Assembly: GCF_022539505.1 (NCBI RefSeq)
Contig: NC_061513.1
Location: forward strand, 184,170,017-184,234,016
Direction: 5' to 3'
Source of the DNA: Lolium rigidum
Taxonomy: Eukaryota; Streptophyta; Magnoliopsida; Poales; Poaceae
Length of the DNA stretch: 64,000 nucleotides
Shown: piece by piece, positions 1-12,372 of the stretch
Layout of the letters: each line of letters starts with the position of its first letter
Numbering within the stretch: the stretch's first letter is position 1
The notes under the pieces: model-generated
What the model was told of the DNA's origin: nothing
Databases searched by the model: none
The model's input: only the letters and a program-made list of their open reading frames with translations
Position numbers and translations under genes: made by a program

Positions 1-164
1 AACAATATAACTATCACATAAAGCATTCTTATCATGAGTCTCATGCATAAAATTATTACTACTCCCAACATAAGCATAGTCATTCTTATTAATTGTAGTG
101 GGAGCAAATTCAACAAAGTAGCTATCATCAAATATAGGAGGCATATTGTAATCAGAAAAGTGCT
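1..164 (-). pseudogene. Retroelement-derived coding scrap
   Basis: The minus strand reads open through the whole segment, with recognisable words such as FDDSYFVEFAP and NNFMHETHDKN. This looks like the internal region of a grass LTR retrotransposon. It is cut by the window edge on one side and by an LTR end (TGATG) at 165 on the other. I do not know the function of this reading frame. No start codon or conserved catalytic motif is visible. Confidence 0.35.
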
Positions 165-1600
165 TGATGTCTACGGGTGCTTCTATTCTTGTAGACAGTG
201 TTGGGCCTCCAAGAGCAGAGGTTTGTAGAACAGCAGCAAGTTTCCCTTAAGTGGATCACCCAAGGTTTATCGAACTCAGGGAGGAAGAGGTCAAAGATAT
301 CCCTCTCAAACAACCCCGCAATCACGATACAAGAAGTCTCTTGTGTCCCCAACACACCTAATACACTTGTCGGATGTATAGGTGCACTAGTTCGGCGAAG
401 AGATAGTAAAATACAGGTGGTATAGATGGTGGTAATATTGCAGGAAGTAAAGATGCGATAAACGAACATGTAGCAGAACGAGTAAGTAAGCGGTGTTTGC
501 GGTATTGGAAACAAGGCCTAGGGATCATACTTTCACTAGTGGACACTCTCAACATTGTAATCATAAAGGAATATAAATATAAGCACTTCACTATGCTATT
601 CTGAATTACTCTACGGCAAGATAACGAACACTAATTCATCATGTAGGCAAACCTTAAAGATGTATTCCCAAGTACTAATGAACACCCCACGCTGTCACTT
701 TGAGCATTCATAGGAGGTACTAACACACCACAATTTCATAGAGACATCCAACTCAAATCATAACTCGGTGAATAAGTATTCTGTGAAATATAGCCTAAGA
801 GACCCACACGGTGCACACACTTGTCACCTTTACACACGTGGGACAAGGAGTCTCCGGAGATCACATAAGTAAAATCCACTTGAATAGCATAACGACATCT
901 AGATTACAAGCTCATCATATGGATCTCAATCATGTAAGGCAGCTCATGAGATCATTGTATTGAAGTACATAGGAGAGAGAGATGAACCACATAGCTACCG
1001 GTACAGCCCTTAGCCTCGATGGAGAACTACTCCCTCCTCATGGGAGACAACAGCGGTGATGAAGATGGCGGTGGTGTCGATGGAGATGCCTTCCGGGGGC
1101 ACTTCCCCGTCCCGGCGGCGTGCCGAACGGAGACTCCTGTCCCCCAGATCTTGGCTTCGCGATGGCGGCGGCTCTGGAAGGTTTCTCGTACTGTGGCTTT
1201 TTCGTATCGAGGTTTTAGGTCAGGGACCTTTAAATAGGCGAAGAGGCGGAGTCGGAGGGCTGACGGGGCAGCCACACAGTAGGGGGCGCCCCCCTTGGGC
1301 CGCGCCGCCCTGTCATCTGGTGGCCCTGTGGCCCCCCTCTGGTGGCTCTCGGGTGTTCTGGAAGCTTCGTGGAATTCTAAGATGCTGGGCGTTGATTTCA
1401 TCCGATTCCGAGAATATTTCCTTACTAGGATTCCTGAAACCAAAAACAGCAGAAAACAGCAACTGGCCCTTCGGCATCTCGTCAATATGTTAGTTCCGGA
1501 AAATGCATCAAAACGATGTAAAGTGTGTATAAAACATGTAGTTATTGTCATAAAACAAGCATGGAACATAAGAAATTATAGATACGTTTGAGACGTATCA
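165..1600 (-). repeat. Solo LTR (Gypsy-type), first copy
   Basis: On the minus strand the element starts TGATACGTCTC (1600) and ends GTAGACATCA (165), giving TGAT/ATCA ends. The same family recurs in the + orientation at 12373-14019. It contains the GC-rich palindromic block near 1271-1322. The flanking pentamers (gtgct, ccagt) do not match, so no target-site duplication is left; the copy was rearranged or joined different neighbours. ORFs inside it on either strand are chance reading frames. Confidence 0.7.
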
Positions 1601-3130
1601 CCAGTCACTTATGGGATCCATAGCGCGTCCACTAGGATTTTTCTTCATATCTGTTGATACGGGTAAAGTAGCAGAGCGCATTCAGGTGCGATACCACGCC
1701 ACACAGGACGGATCCTGGGGACTTACCTTCGTAAAGTATTACGGCATCCAGAGTTTTTACCGCGGTGGACGCGTTCTGGGAATATATTGTCGAGTAACTT
1801 TTTCGGCTGTTGGATTGCCAATTTTTCGGAATTACGTAATGGTAATATCTTGTTCTCCCGATGGGAGTACATGACGAGTTACATGTAACTCGAAAATGTA
1901 CGACGACAATTTCTCGCCTTATATTTTGTATTGTCATTCTCTTCCTCCTTTTCATTCAAAGATTTTATCGGGTGTGCGACCAACGCTTCCGATGGGAGTA
2001 GCCCCGAGGCTACATCCGAGTGCTTACACTTGGGTCTAGGCTCAACTTGTATGATCCATCCACTCTATATTTTTGAATCGGACTTGCTGCTCCTTTTCTT
2101 TCTTTCTTTATTATTTCATCGGGTGCGTGACCAACGCTCCTGATTGGAGTAGCCCCCGAGGCTACAGTCCAGTATTTATAATTTATTATACCACATCACT
2201 AGAACCCCAACCGTTAAGTTGGTCGGGAAAGCGGCTTACGCCAACAGAAAGTCGGTCGGGGATTTAGTTTTGCCGACCGATGTTGTCGGTCACCGTAAGT
2301 CCGGTCGGCAAAGGCCTTTCCCGACCGACATAAGTTTGCCGACCGACGGTTCGACACCATTCCAACGGCTATCCCGACCGACGTTTTCTTTGACGACCGA
2401 CAATTGTTTCCCGACCAACATTTCTTTGCCAACCGAACTTTGGACGAAGTAAGTTTTACCGACCAACTTTCCGTTGGCACGTACCAGAGAATGCTTCTTT
2501 CTAACAGTTGGTCGGTGTTTCTTTTTCCGACCAACACTTCAGTAATTTAGATATATGAATGGCAAAATTCACTATATTCTCATATTTGACACAACCATAA
2601 ATGCATACCACATAAATAATATCACACATGACTCTGATATGGATTAAACTCTTACAATACCAATTGTTCATAGGTTATCATCTGATTACAACATAGTCAA
2701 CATAACATAGATAAGTTGTGTTGTCCATGTCGAATTTTACCGACCAACATCAGTCGGGAATCAAGTGTTGTGGTGTAGTGATTGGCTATAGGCTCAACTT
2801 TTGTTACTTTTGAACAACTCTATGTTTTTGTCTTCCTCGTAATCCTCTTATCAGAAGTATAAACAATACTTCTGACAAGAGTAGCCCCCGAGCGTATGAA
2901 CAGATGCTTGCATTTGATCATAAGCTCTCGATTTTTCTTTCTTGGAACACCCGATATTTTCTTTGCCGCCATACCTTCATAATGCAGTCGAAACTTACTG
3001 CCTCTTCCTCATTCATCCCCTCGCCGCGCCGCACATCTGTGTTCTCTCTCTTGTTCTCCGCCATTGCTAGCACCGAGCTCCTCGCGCTCTCACTTCCCTT
3101 CTCCCTATTATTCATCCAAAGTGCTCTGCC
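1601..3130 (-). repeat. 3' non-coding region of the Tat element
   Basis: No gene is visible. Three loosely repeated modules occur around 1970-2050, 2110-2170 and 2870-2915, each with a phrase like 'gtagccccgaggct' and pyrimidine-rich tracts. Such modules are common between the antisense ORF and the 3' LTR of Tat elements. The segment is split by the CACTA-type insertion at 2197-2780. Confidence 0.5.
2197..2780. mobile_element. Non-autonomous CACTA-type element
   Basis: It begins CACTAGAACCCC and ends GGTGTAGTG, so both ends present the CACTA terminal signature, the right one inverted. Both subterminal regions are crowded with short GTCGG / CCGAC words in direct and inverted order, the kind of transposase-binding repeats seen in En/Spm elements. 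No coding capacity. A clean 3-bp target duplication is not evident. Confidence 0.65.
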
Positions 3131-6100
3131 ATGCCTCCGCGCACGAAGCTGACGAAGCACATGGCTCCGGGCACTAACGCACCGATGGAGAAGGTCCAGG
3201 TCTCCGGTTGGGAACGGTCCAAGATCTCCAACCAAGATCAGAAGATGCTGAAGAAGCTTGGCATGCTGAAGAAGCAGGATTCGTTGCAGTTTCCTGGCGA
3301 TGAGAGCTTCCCGCATCCTCTTATCGGATTTCGGGTAACATTCATTGATCATATCATTCGCGGCCTCTCCACCCCGATCCACGAATTCCTCCGTGGTCTT
3401 CTCTTTATCTACGGGATCCAGCTACACCAGCTGACCCCGAACTCCATCATCCACATCTCCATTTTTATTACTTTGTGCGAGTGTTTCCTCGGCACCCAGG
3501 GGCCTATGAAAACGTATTTTCTACCTCCAGCGCAACAATTCTCAAAATGTCTTCTACAATGTAGGCGGCGTGTGTATCTGCGTCCGACCCGACGTTGATT
3601 ACTTCGACGTCAAATTCCCCGAAGAAAAGGCGGCCATTGAAGCCTTGATGAAGCGCATCCACCAGCTCCAGAACACCGACGGAGAGGAACTTTTGGGTGT
3701 TCAGATAACTTCTTACTTCCTTAGGATCCGGGTGCAGCCACTGCAGGCTCGCAAAAACCCCCTTTGATGTACTCAGGCGAGAAAGATATCGACCGTTTTT
3801 CCAAGGATCTCTCCGTGAAGGACTTGGAGAAGCTCATCCGACGTTTTACCTCCTTGAGAAAAAAGCACGAGGTTCCATCATCTTGCCGCGTCGAGCCATA
3901 CAGTGCCTCCCACGCTCTTCCCGAAGTAAGTGTTTCCTTTGGTTTAAACTCTCCCTGTTTTTTATCAACTGCTGCTGCATTTACTCGTGTTCTTACTTTC
4001 TTGTCCTAATGTTGTGCAGAACCACCACATTCTCTTTTCTCTTCCCCACTGGGCGCGTCGTTGTCACCGACGACTCGCAAGAAACCTCTCTTCCTGAGAG
4101 TGAAACCGCGGAATCTCAGAAATCTGCGGCTTCCTCCGAAAAAGAGACTATGTCAGAACATTCTGATTCTAGCCACTCCACCTCTCCTCCTCTCGTTGTT
4201 TCTCCTGGTCGCAAGAGGAAGAGATATGATGTCGAAGATTCCGGCGCCTCCAAGCCCACTGAACTAACTGGCAAGGAAACTTCACCGGAGGACGAGGGTA
4301 ACTTCGACCCCTACGATTATGCTGGCGCTGTTAGCTCGTAAGTTATTTTGTCACCTTGCTTTTGCTTATCTCTTTTCTTCTTTGGTACTCTTATATTTTG
4401 TCTTGTCGCTTATGTTGACAGGCCTGAGGAGAGATTGGAGGAAGAAGAACCCGCAACTCATGTTGCGGCTCCTACCAGCACCTCCAACACCCTAATTATT
4501 TTCGAAGAACACCGAACTGCTGCGGAAACTTCGCCACCTCCTCAGCAAAACATGGAGACGTCCACTCCTGCTCCCAGCCCCCAAGCACCTTTTCCGAAGA
4601 AAGCAAAAACCGGGGCTTGTAACACTCAAGAAATCTTTGTTGGGAGTTCTTCGACTGCCCTGATGGACGATGTGAGTTATCTTTTTCATCTGCTTTGCTT
4701 GCCGAGTTTTATTTTTCTGCCTATGTTGGTTCATCCGAGTCGAGCTTTCTTTCCTTGACTATATTGTTTCTATCTTGTTTGTTATAGCCGTTGGTGAAGG
4801 ACCTCCTCAAAGTGGCTACCCAATTTATTGGGTTCCGCGATGAAGCGGCGACTCTGGGAGGTGATACTGCATTTTCCCTTAATTTGACTCATTTTTTTGT
4901 CAGGTAGTTGTTCGCCTTCTGTTGGTTGCTTTTTTGCCTTTTGATTTGCTCTTTTCCAGAAGCACTCCGCAAAGCCGAAGAACGTGCTGATGCACTGGAG
5001 GCCAAGCTGAAGTCCAGCGAGGCGGCTCGCGAAAAGGCCGAACACGAAGCCGCATTTTTCGAGGGTCTTCGTCAAAGACTCCAGACTGCTGAGGATGCTT
5101 TGAGCGAAAAAGAGGCCCGACAAATCGAGCGTGAAAATACCATAGTCGCTCGCTTTGATACTCATAATCGAAGATTCGCTAGTAAGCCTTCCTTCACTTG
5201 TCTTTTTGTGTGTCTTTATTTTGTTACTTGAAGTTGATGGACGTGTATTTTGCGCCAGCAGGACGGATGGGTGAAGAATTTACTTTGCACGAAGGGGACG
5301 AGGATCATCTTCTCGACACTCTTTGAATCCTTGAGTTGAATGGCAATCTGGACCGCACCAATAATGCTCGGACCGCGTTCAAGCGCCTCTTCCCCCATTT
5401 CTTTCCCAAGAAAACGCAGCCGGAGATTTTCTCTGAGCTTGTCCAGCGTTTTCTGGGTAAAGAAGATCCTGCCTTGGCTCATCGTCAGGAAAACCTGAAG
5501 ATTGGAGTCGAGGGAACCATCGCCTTGGTTGCCGCCAGCGAGCAAGACGTCGACTGGACAAAGGCTGGCAGCCCCAAAGGGCTAAACAAGGAGAAGTGGA
5601 AGGCTCTGGTCAAGGACGCCAAGCCCCACTCAAAGAAGATCCTCGCCTACTTGAACCCGAAGTCCGCTGCATCCACTAGCACTTCCAGGACGGAGGTCAA
5701 GTAGACCAACTTGTGCCTATTTTTTCCTTTCCTTTTGTAGTTGTTGCTTTCTTTGTGACTTGCGATGATTCATATCGGCTCGCTAGGAGTCGACTTTTGT
5801 AAGGACCCTCCTTTATGTAAATGTCTTGACTATTAATAAAAAAATTGCTTCCTGCCGAATGATTGATGTCGATATTTCTTTTTTCCAGTTGGTTTTTTAT
5901 AACTATACCGAGGCTGATGGACCTTCCGACACTTTGCCCGCCGCATCTCATTTTACAAGAACTCCTGCCGGCATTTTCTTAGACGATTCTTCGTGTGCTG
6001 ATTCAATCCACCAAGAATTAGCTGAACTTCGACAGCAGCTCCAACCGTTAAAAAGACATGCCATGGCTGTTATGGAACAATCTCGCAAATTTTCTGATCG

Positions 6101-6857
6101 CGAACAGGCTGCGCTTCATGAGGCACATGAAGCTCTGAAACTAACGTGCTACCAAACGCAAAGACTACATGCTTGACCCCATGACTGACGCAAGTCAGGA
6201 TTTGCGGGTACGTTACACTTTTTATCCCTTCTTTCCCTTGACGTTCCTCATATTTCTTCTTCACACCTTGTTGTTTCCCTTGCTGCATATAGGTTCTTTT
6301 CTGAACACTGTCGCCGAAGAACAACGCGTTGATGCGCGAGTCGAAATTCTTCTTCGACTTGCCCAGCAAAACGATATTGACTTCTGGGCTGACACAGATC
6401 GCACTCGCCGAGTTGTGCAATTCCAGGACCGCGCAGCCCAAGCTCGAGATTTTCTTGACTTCTGCACCAGTACGTTGGCCATGGTGTACAATGCCATGTT
6501 TTCTCGGAATCCTCAACCTGCAAATCTTCCTGATTTGATGAACAAATTCAAGAATGTGCATCAAATTCATGACTTCGTAAGAGCTCAGCGGACGGCCAGC
6601 GCCAGGTTTGCTTTGATCTGGCTGAAAATTTGTCACCCGAAATTAGATCTGAACAATGTTATCGACGTCTGCCACTCCAAGTTAAAGCAGAGAAGAAAAA
6701 ACATCGACAAGGTCAACGATGCGGTGACGCCCATTGCTGAAAAATGATCGAAGAGCTTCTGAGGGTAGACGACGCTTTCTTCCAAGAATATCATTATGCT
6801 GATGCCCTGGATGCTACAACTGCGGGTGAAAATGTAACCATACATGACTTGATATAA
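3131..6857 (+). pseudogene. Antisense gene of Tat element (plant gypsy-type transposon protein), intron-containing
   Basis: Several + strand blocks follow one another opposite to gag-pol: MPPRTKLTKH...HPLIGFRVTF (3131-3560), a YSGEKDIDRFSKDL block (3764-3930), a Ser/Glu-rich block (4030-4341), a Pro-rich block (4422-4671), a coiled-coil-like block rich in Ala/Glu/Lys (4960-5180), NPKGLNKEKWKALVK (5336-5704), and a C-terminal block ending VTIHDLI (6300-6857). Donor-like gtaag/gtgag and acceptor-like cag/tag signals separate the blocks, for example after 3926, 4340 and 5181. The N-terminal block resembles the 'putative gypsy type transposon' family (PF04195, from memory). A TGA near 5324 and shifts between 3560 and 3764 break the frame. 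Its function is unknown. Confidence 0.6.
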
Positions 6858-7317
6858 AGATTCATCTTCTTTTTCTTCTGTCGGGCTGGATCTGAGCCAG
6901 AGCGTAATTTGTATATTGTGAGTCGTATATATATTGTATATATTGCAAAACTTGTAAAAGTTAAAGCAGAATCTTTATTTTATATTTTTTCGTCTAGTCC
7001 CTGAATGACCTTGGTTGGCGTAACTATATTTTTATTCGCAAGGTTTATTATGAAACCAAAGCTTTGTATCTTGCGAGTGTCAAATATACTGGGAATTTGT
7101 CGGGTACCAGCCCCCGAGGCTAATTTGTGAGTAAAGATCATATGCAATCACAATTTTTTTTATTTCAATCATGCTATATTGCAACTTCGCAAGCCCGCCT
7201 CATTAAAAACCTTTCTGCCCCACTCGGTTCCCTGAAAGGAAAAGAGTGCGTCTGAAAACTTGCGAGCTCTTCAGATACAATGTATGTTTACATGGATTGC
7301 ATTCTTTGGTCTTCCTT
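6858..7317. other. Spacer between antisense gene and pol of the Tat element
   Basis: AT-rich, with no reading frame of note. It is the convergent intergenic region where the antisense gene (+) and pol (-) end tail-to-tail. One 'agcccccgaggct' phrase near 7105 resembles the modules in the 3' region of the same element. Confidence 0.5.
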
Positions 7318-8424
7318 CTAGGCGTAGAACCGCCGTAGCTGCGCCACGTTCCACGGATTTCCTTCATCCTTGCCTTTTTTCTTGTCCTTCAGCCGATAAG
7401 CTTCTCCTGGGATGACTTCAGTAGCTATGTATGGACCTACCCATGGAGACTCGAATTTTTCACGGCTGTCCTGTGTGAGCCGAAGAACTAGGTCGCCAAC
7501 TTGAAAGGACCTGCCGGTACGTGGTAGTTTTTCAAGTTCTGCCGGTACGTGGTTACTCTCGACAGTACCTCATCTATAGCTTCGTCGAGTGCATCGACAT
7601 CATCTTCCAGTGCCTTCCTTGAAGTCTCTTCATCATACTCTGCGACTCTCGAAGAATTATGCTCTATTTCTATCGGGAGTACCGCCTCAGCTCCGTGAAC
7701 CAAAAAGAACGTGGTTTCCTGTGTCGCTTTGTTGGGTGTTGTTCGTATTCTCCATAGCACGTTAGGTAACTCATCAATCCAAGTGTGTCGTGCTTTTTCC
7801 AATGGTGTCAGCAGGTGCTTCTTGATGCTATTGCAAATGATGCCGTTTGCTTTCTAGACTTGGCCATTGGTTTGCGGGTGTGCCACCGATGCAAACTGTA
7901 GTTTGATACCTACTTCTTCACTGTATTCCTTGAATTCTCGTGAGGTAAAATTGTTGCCATTGTCCGTAACTATGCTGTTAGGGACGCCAAATCGAAAAAG
8001 TATTCCCTTGATGAAGCTCACCACCGATGCTGCATCTGCCGAAGTTACTGGTACTGCTTCGATCCACTTGGTATATTTGTCGACAGCCACGAACAAATAT
8101 ACGTGCCCTCCTGGCCAGGACTTGTGTAGTTTTCCCACCATATCGAGCCCCCAATGTGCGAAGGGCCAAGCCAATGGTATCGGCATCAGCTCTGCTGCCG
8201 GAGAGTGGGCTTTAGCCGCAAATCTCTTGCACGCATTTCAGGTGCGTACTATGCCCTTTGCATCTTCTATTGCTGCTAGCCAATAAAATCCTTCCCTGAA
8301 AGCTTTGGCTGCTATTGCTCGACTGCTCGCGTGGTGGCCGCATATTCCTTCGTGTATATCCTTCAGTATAACTCGCCCTTCCTCGGGTGTGACGCACCTT
8401 TGCAATACCCCTGATATGCTTCAT
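7318..8424 (-). pseudogene. Integrase region of Tat pol, inactivated
   Basis: Minus-strand blocks show the integrase core: HWGLDMVGKLH with the first Asp, VTDNGNNFTSREF with the second Asp, and AHPQTNGQV just before the expected catalytic Glu. The codon after GQV is TAG (about 7854), so the third catalytic residue is lost to a stop. The C-terminal part continues (LPNVLWRIRTTPN, FFLVHGAEAVLP) and the frame finally ends at 7318 after LRRFYA. A short internal duplication of 'ctgccggtacgtggt' near 7511-7556 is also seen. Confidence 0.75.
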
Positions 8425-10267
8425 TTATATAATTCTCCCTTGACCACGGTGAAAGCTTTGGATCGTCGGATGACTCGCCTTGCTTCGGCCGGATCTTCGG
8501 GTATCTCTTTCTTTGTGATGTAAGCCAAGTAAACCTGCATCCAGGAAACTTGTATCATCATTACTTCCTCTGGTTCCTCCTCATCTTCCGATATATTTGC
8601 CTCTGGAACTGCTGGAGCCCCCGAGTTTTTCTTGGATTTCTCCTTTTTCTTCGGCTGCTTCAGTATTTTCTTCGCCTTGGTTGATCTCTCGCTTATCTCC
8701 TCCCAGAATACGCCTGGTGGTATTGGTAGGCATTGCGAACCGATGTTTGCCAAAACATCGGCTTCATCATTGCTGAGCCTGCTGATGTGATTAACTTCAC
8801 TACCATCAAAGAGTTTTTCGAGTTCATTGTATACCTCCTTGTATGCTATCATGCTATCATTGACTGCGTCACACTTGTTCATCACCTGCTGGGCTACCAG
8901 CTGAGAATCGCCAAAGATTTTTAGGCGAGTGGCGCCGCACGCCTTTGCCATCTTCATCCATATATGAGTGCTTCATATTCTGCCTCGTTATTGGACGTGT
9001 TGGGAAACATCATCCGCAATATGTACTTCATCTTATCGCCTTGGGGTGACACAAGTATCACGCCTGCTCCAGCTCCTTCTAATCTCTTGGACCCATCAAA
9101 GTTGATATGCCAGGTATTCGATAAATCTGGGGGTCCCGTATTTTGTAGCTCCATCCACTCCGTGACAAAGTCTAGCAGAATTTGCGATTTTATTGCCTTT
9201 CTTTTCATATGTGATGTCCCGAGGGGAAAGCTCGATTCCCCAAAGGGAGACACGTCTTGTGGCCTCTGGATTGTTTAGGATGTTCGAGAGAGGTGCTTCA
9301 TTCACCACTATTATCGGGTGTGCCAAAAATAGTGTCGTAGCTTTCCTGCTGTCGTGAATACTCTGTATGCTAGTTTCTGATAATGCGGGTAACGCTGCTT
9401 GGATGGTGATAACACTTCACTGATGAAGTATACCGGCCGCTGAACTCCATGGATTTTCCCTTCTTCTTCTCGCTCCACCACGAGGACTGTGCTGACCACC
9501 TGAGGCGTGGCCGCGATATATAACAAGAGATGTTCTTTTTTTTTTCCTTCGGAGCCACCATTATTGGAGGTGTCGAGATTGCACGCTTGAGATGCTCAAA
9601 GGCCTTGTCTGCTTCTTCGTTCCACTTGAACTTATCTCCTTTCTTGATGAGCGCGTAGAAAGGCAACATTTTTCTCCCAACCTGGCGAAAAATCTACTCA
9701 AAGCTGTGACTCGCCCAGTTAACTGTTGTATTTCCTTAAGCTTGGTTGGTTTCCTCATCGTTACGGTGGCTTGTATTTTTTCTGGATTGGCTTCGATCCC
9801 TCTAGATGACACCATGTACCCGAGGAGTTCTCCCACAGGAACACCAAAGGAACATTTCGTCGGGTTCAACTTGAGGCGGAACTTGTTGAGGTTGTCGAAG
9901 GTTTCCTTGAGATCATTAATTAGGGATGATCCTTGCTTTGTTGTTATGACAACATCGTCGATGTACACTTGGACGTTCTTGTCAATCTTCGTGGCGAGAC
10001 ACTTCTGCATCATCCACTGGCAAGTGCCCCCCGAGTTTTTTAAACCCGAAGGGCATTGTTCTATAGCAGAACGCGCCATAAGGGGTTATGAAAGCTGTTT
10101 TGACTTACATCCTCTTCTTTTAAGCGGATCTGATTGTAACCAGAATACGCGTCCAGGTAGGAAAGACGTTCGCAACCCGCCGTGGAGTCGATAATTTGAT
10201 CGATCCTCAGGAGGGGAAAGTGATCCTCTAGACAATGTTTATTGAGACATGTGAAGTCGACGCACAT
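8421..10267 (-). pseudogene. Reverse transcriptase and RNase H region of Tat pol, inactivated
   Basis: Ordered minus-strand blocks: CVDFTCLNKHC and LDAYSGYNQIRL (10061-10267), the RT catalytic box VYIDDVVI (YIDD) followed by KLNPTKCSFGV (9561-10079), KFKWNEEADKAFEHLK (9370-9669), PVYFISEVLSPSKQRYPHYQKL (9311-9526), and a second RNase H-like part with INFDGSKRLEGAGAG and NNEAEYEALIYG (8954-9253) and FGDSQLV...DEADVLA (8421-8957). Two RNase H-like modules are a known trait of Tat elements. The blocks lie in different frames, so no single protein can be made. Confidence 0.75.
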
Positions 10268-10715
10268 GCGAAGGACATCAGTGTTTTACTTCGGGACCAG
10301 CACTGGGTTTGCGACCCATGTGGCCTCGGTGTGCAGTTCCTTCATGAAATTCGCTTCTCTGAGTCAATGAATCTCAAACAGCATAGCTTTGTGGTTTGGC
10401 TCAGAAAAATGCCGCAAAGGTTGTCGTATTGGTCTAGCTCATGGATCTAGATTGAGAGGGTGCTCGGCAAGTTCCCTGGGTACTTCTGGCATGTCAACTG
10501 GACACCATGCGAAGATTTCCCAACGCTCACGGAGAAACTCGACGAGCGCGCTTTCCTATGCGCTATCCATGTTTGTTGCGATAGCTGTCGTCTTCTTGGG
10601 ATCTATCGGGTGAATCTGTACTTCCTCGGAGTTCTTGGAGGTGTCGAAGGTTTTCTCCTTAAGTGGCCTCCCTCCGTCGGGTAACACATCATAGTCAGTT
10701 GTTAACTTAGATGCT

Positions 10716-11174
10716 TCATGCTCCATCTTCATCCCGAAGGTTTCTGAGTAACTTATGGAAATCTTTGTCGCATTTATCTGCCAAGGCAAAGATTCCCTTC
10801 ACTGTGATTGAGCCATTCGGTCCAGGAATTCTCCATAACATGTATATATAGTGTGGCACCGCCATGAATCTAGCATACGCGGGTCGTCCCAGTAGAGCAT
10901 GATATTGTGATGGAAAATCTATAACTTCGAACTCCAGCTTCTCTCTTCTAAAATTCTCTCGAGTTCCAAACTGAACGTCGAGTAAATTTTTTCCCAGTGG
11001 ATAGTTCGGCTTCTCAGGTGTGATGCCATGGAAGCGCGTATCCGTTGGTGTCAAATTTGCCAGGTAAATATTCATCTTCCTCAAAGTATCTGCATACATG
11101 AGGTTCAGATTGCTCCCTCCATCTATGAATATGCGCGAAACCTCGAATCCTGCGATCACCGCTGGTAAGATCAT
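10716..11174 (-). pseudogene. Retropepsin (protease) region of Tat element
   Basis: The frame contains RIFIDGGSNLNLMYADTL, where DGGS takes the place of the usual D-[ST]-G aspartic protease box, followed by YHALLGRPAYARFMA, a typical Gypsy protease end. It lies between the gag zinc-knuckle side and RT, as expected. It is separated from neighbours by frame changes at 11174-11190 and by a degenerate stretch at 10268-10715. Confidence 0.65.
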
Positions 11175-12372
11175 AGCTGATTGTCCTGGTCATGGAACTT
11201 GAGGCGGATGGTCCGCTTGAGTGAACCCGATGTGCTGTGCCGACCAATTCAAGTACTCGATGGTTGGTGGAGGTATCTTCTCTGCCATGTATACATGTCG
11301 TGAAATTATCTTTTGCACCCTATTCGAGGGTCTGCCTTTTTGAATCATCGACACTGCTCCCGTTGTGTCAATGTATCCACCATTGTTGCCCGGAGGTGCC
11401 GCCAACTGCAACTGATGTTGATTTGAAACAGTAATTGCGGGTGGAGGTGGCAGGTGTACTTCACTCCTTGGCCCCTGTACGTGCTCCCTGTTCGCTGCTT
11501 GTGCATTGTTTTGCCCTGCATAGTTGTGCAGAGCTTGGAAAGTTTGGCAGTCCTTCTGAAGATGGCCTGACTGTCTTTTCCCTTCATTATCGAGATAAAA
11601 ATGCATCTGGCACGGTCCGTTCAGAAGATCTTCGGGTGATATATTGTATGGTCTCTGAAACCTTGGTCGGTTATTTTGCCTACTTGAACTTGACGCATCC
11701 CTATGATCACTGCGGTGCTCGCTGCTTCTCTGATAATCATCCCGATGATTTCCTCCACTATTTCCTCGGAAGCCAGCCGCCACTTGGCTGGGACCGTCAT
11801 AATCTGAGTATTGGCGAGAGTATCGTCGCCTATTTTGATTGTTGTTTCTGTTGCGATTCTCCTCGGGTGACCTATGCCGTTTATTTTGAACGACATCTTC
11901 TCCATCCGCCCAACGATTCACTATGTCCATAAGTTCTGCTATTGTTCTTAGGTTGGATCTACCCAAATCCTTGATCAGGTCCTTCCTTTGGATTCCCGCA
12001 ACAAGTGTGTCAATTGCTCTTTCGTCAGATACGTTTTCGGCCGAATTTTTTATGATGTTCCATCCCTGTATATACGTCCTCATTGATTCGCCATACTTTT
12101 GCTTTCAGGCCCTTAGCTGCTCTATGGATGCAGGTTTCTTGCACGGTGGAACGGAAATTTTTCACGAACAAGTCTTCGAAAGTTTCCCAGCTGTCGATGG
12201 ATCCTACTGGTAACTTCTTTATCCATGATCTTCCAGCTCCGCTAAGATGAACCTGGATGCTCTGCATGGCTGTTGCTCTTGTTCCACCCAACAATTTCAC
12301 TGTTTCCAGGTAATCGATTAACCATTCCTCTGGTTCTTGCAAACCATCGAACTTTTTATAATTATCGGGTAA

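Noticed and set aside
1027..1569. 180-codon minus-strand frame, and a 145-codon + strand frame
   Set aside because: They lie within an LTR. Similar frames appear in the other LTR copies with altered order, and there is no domain.
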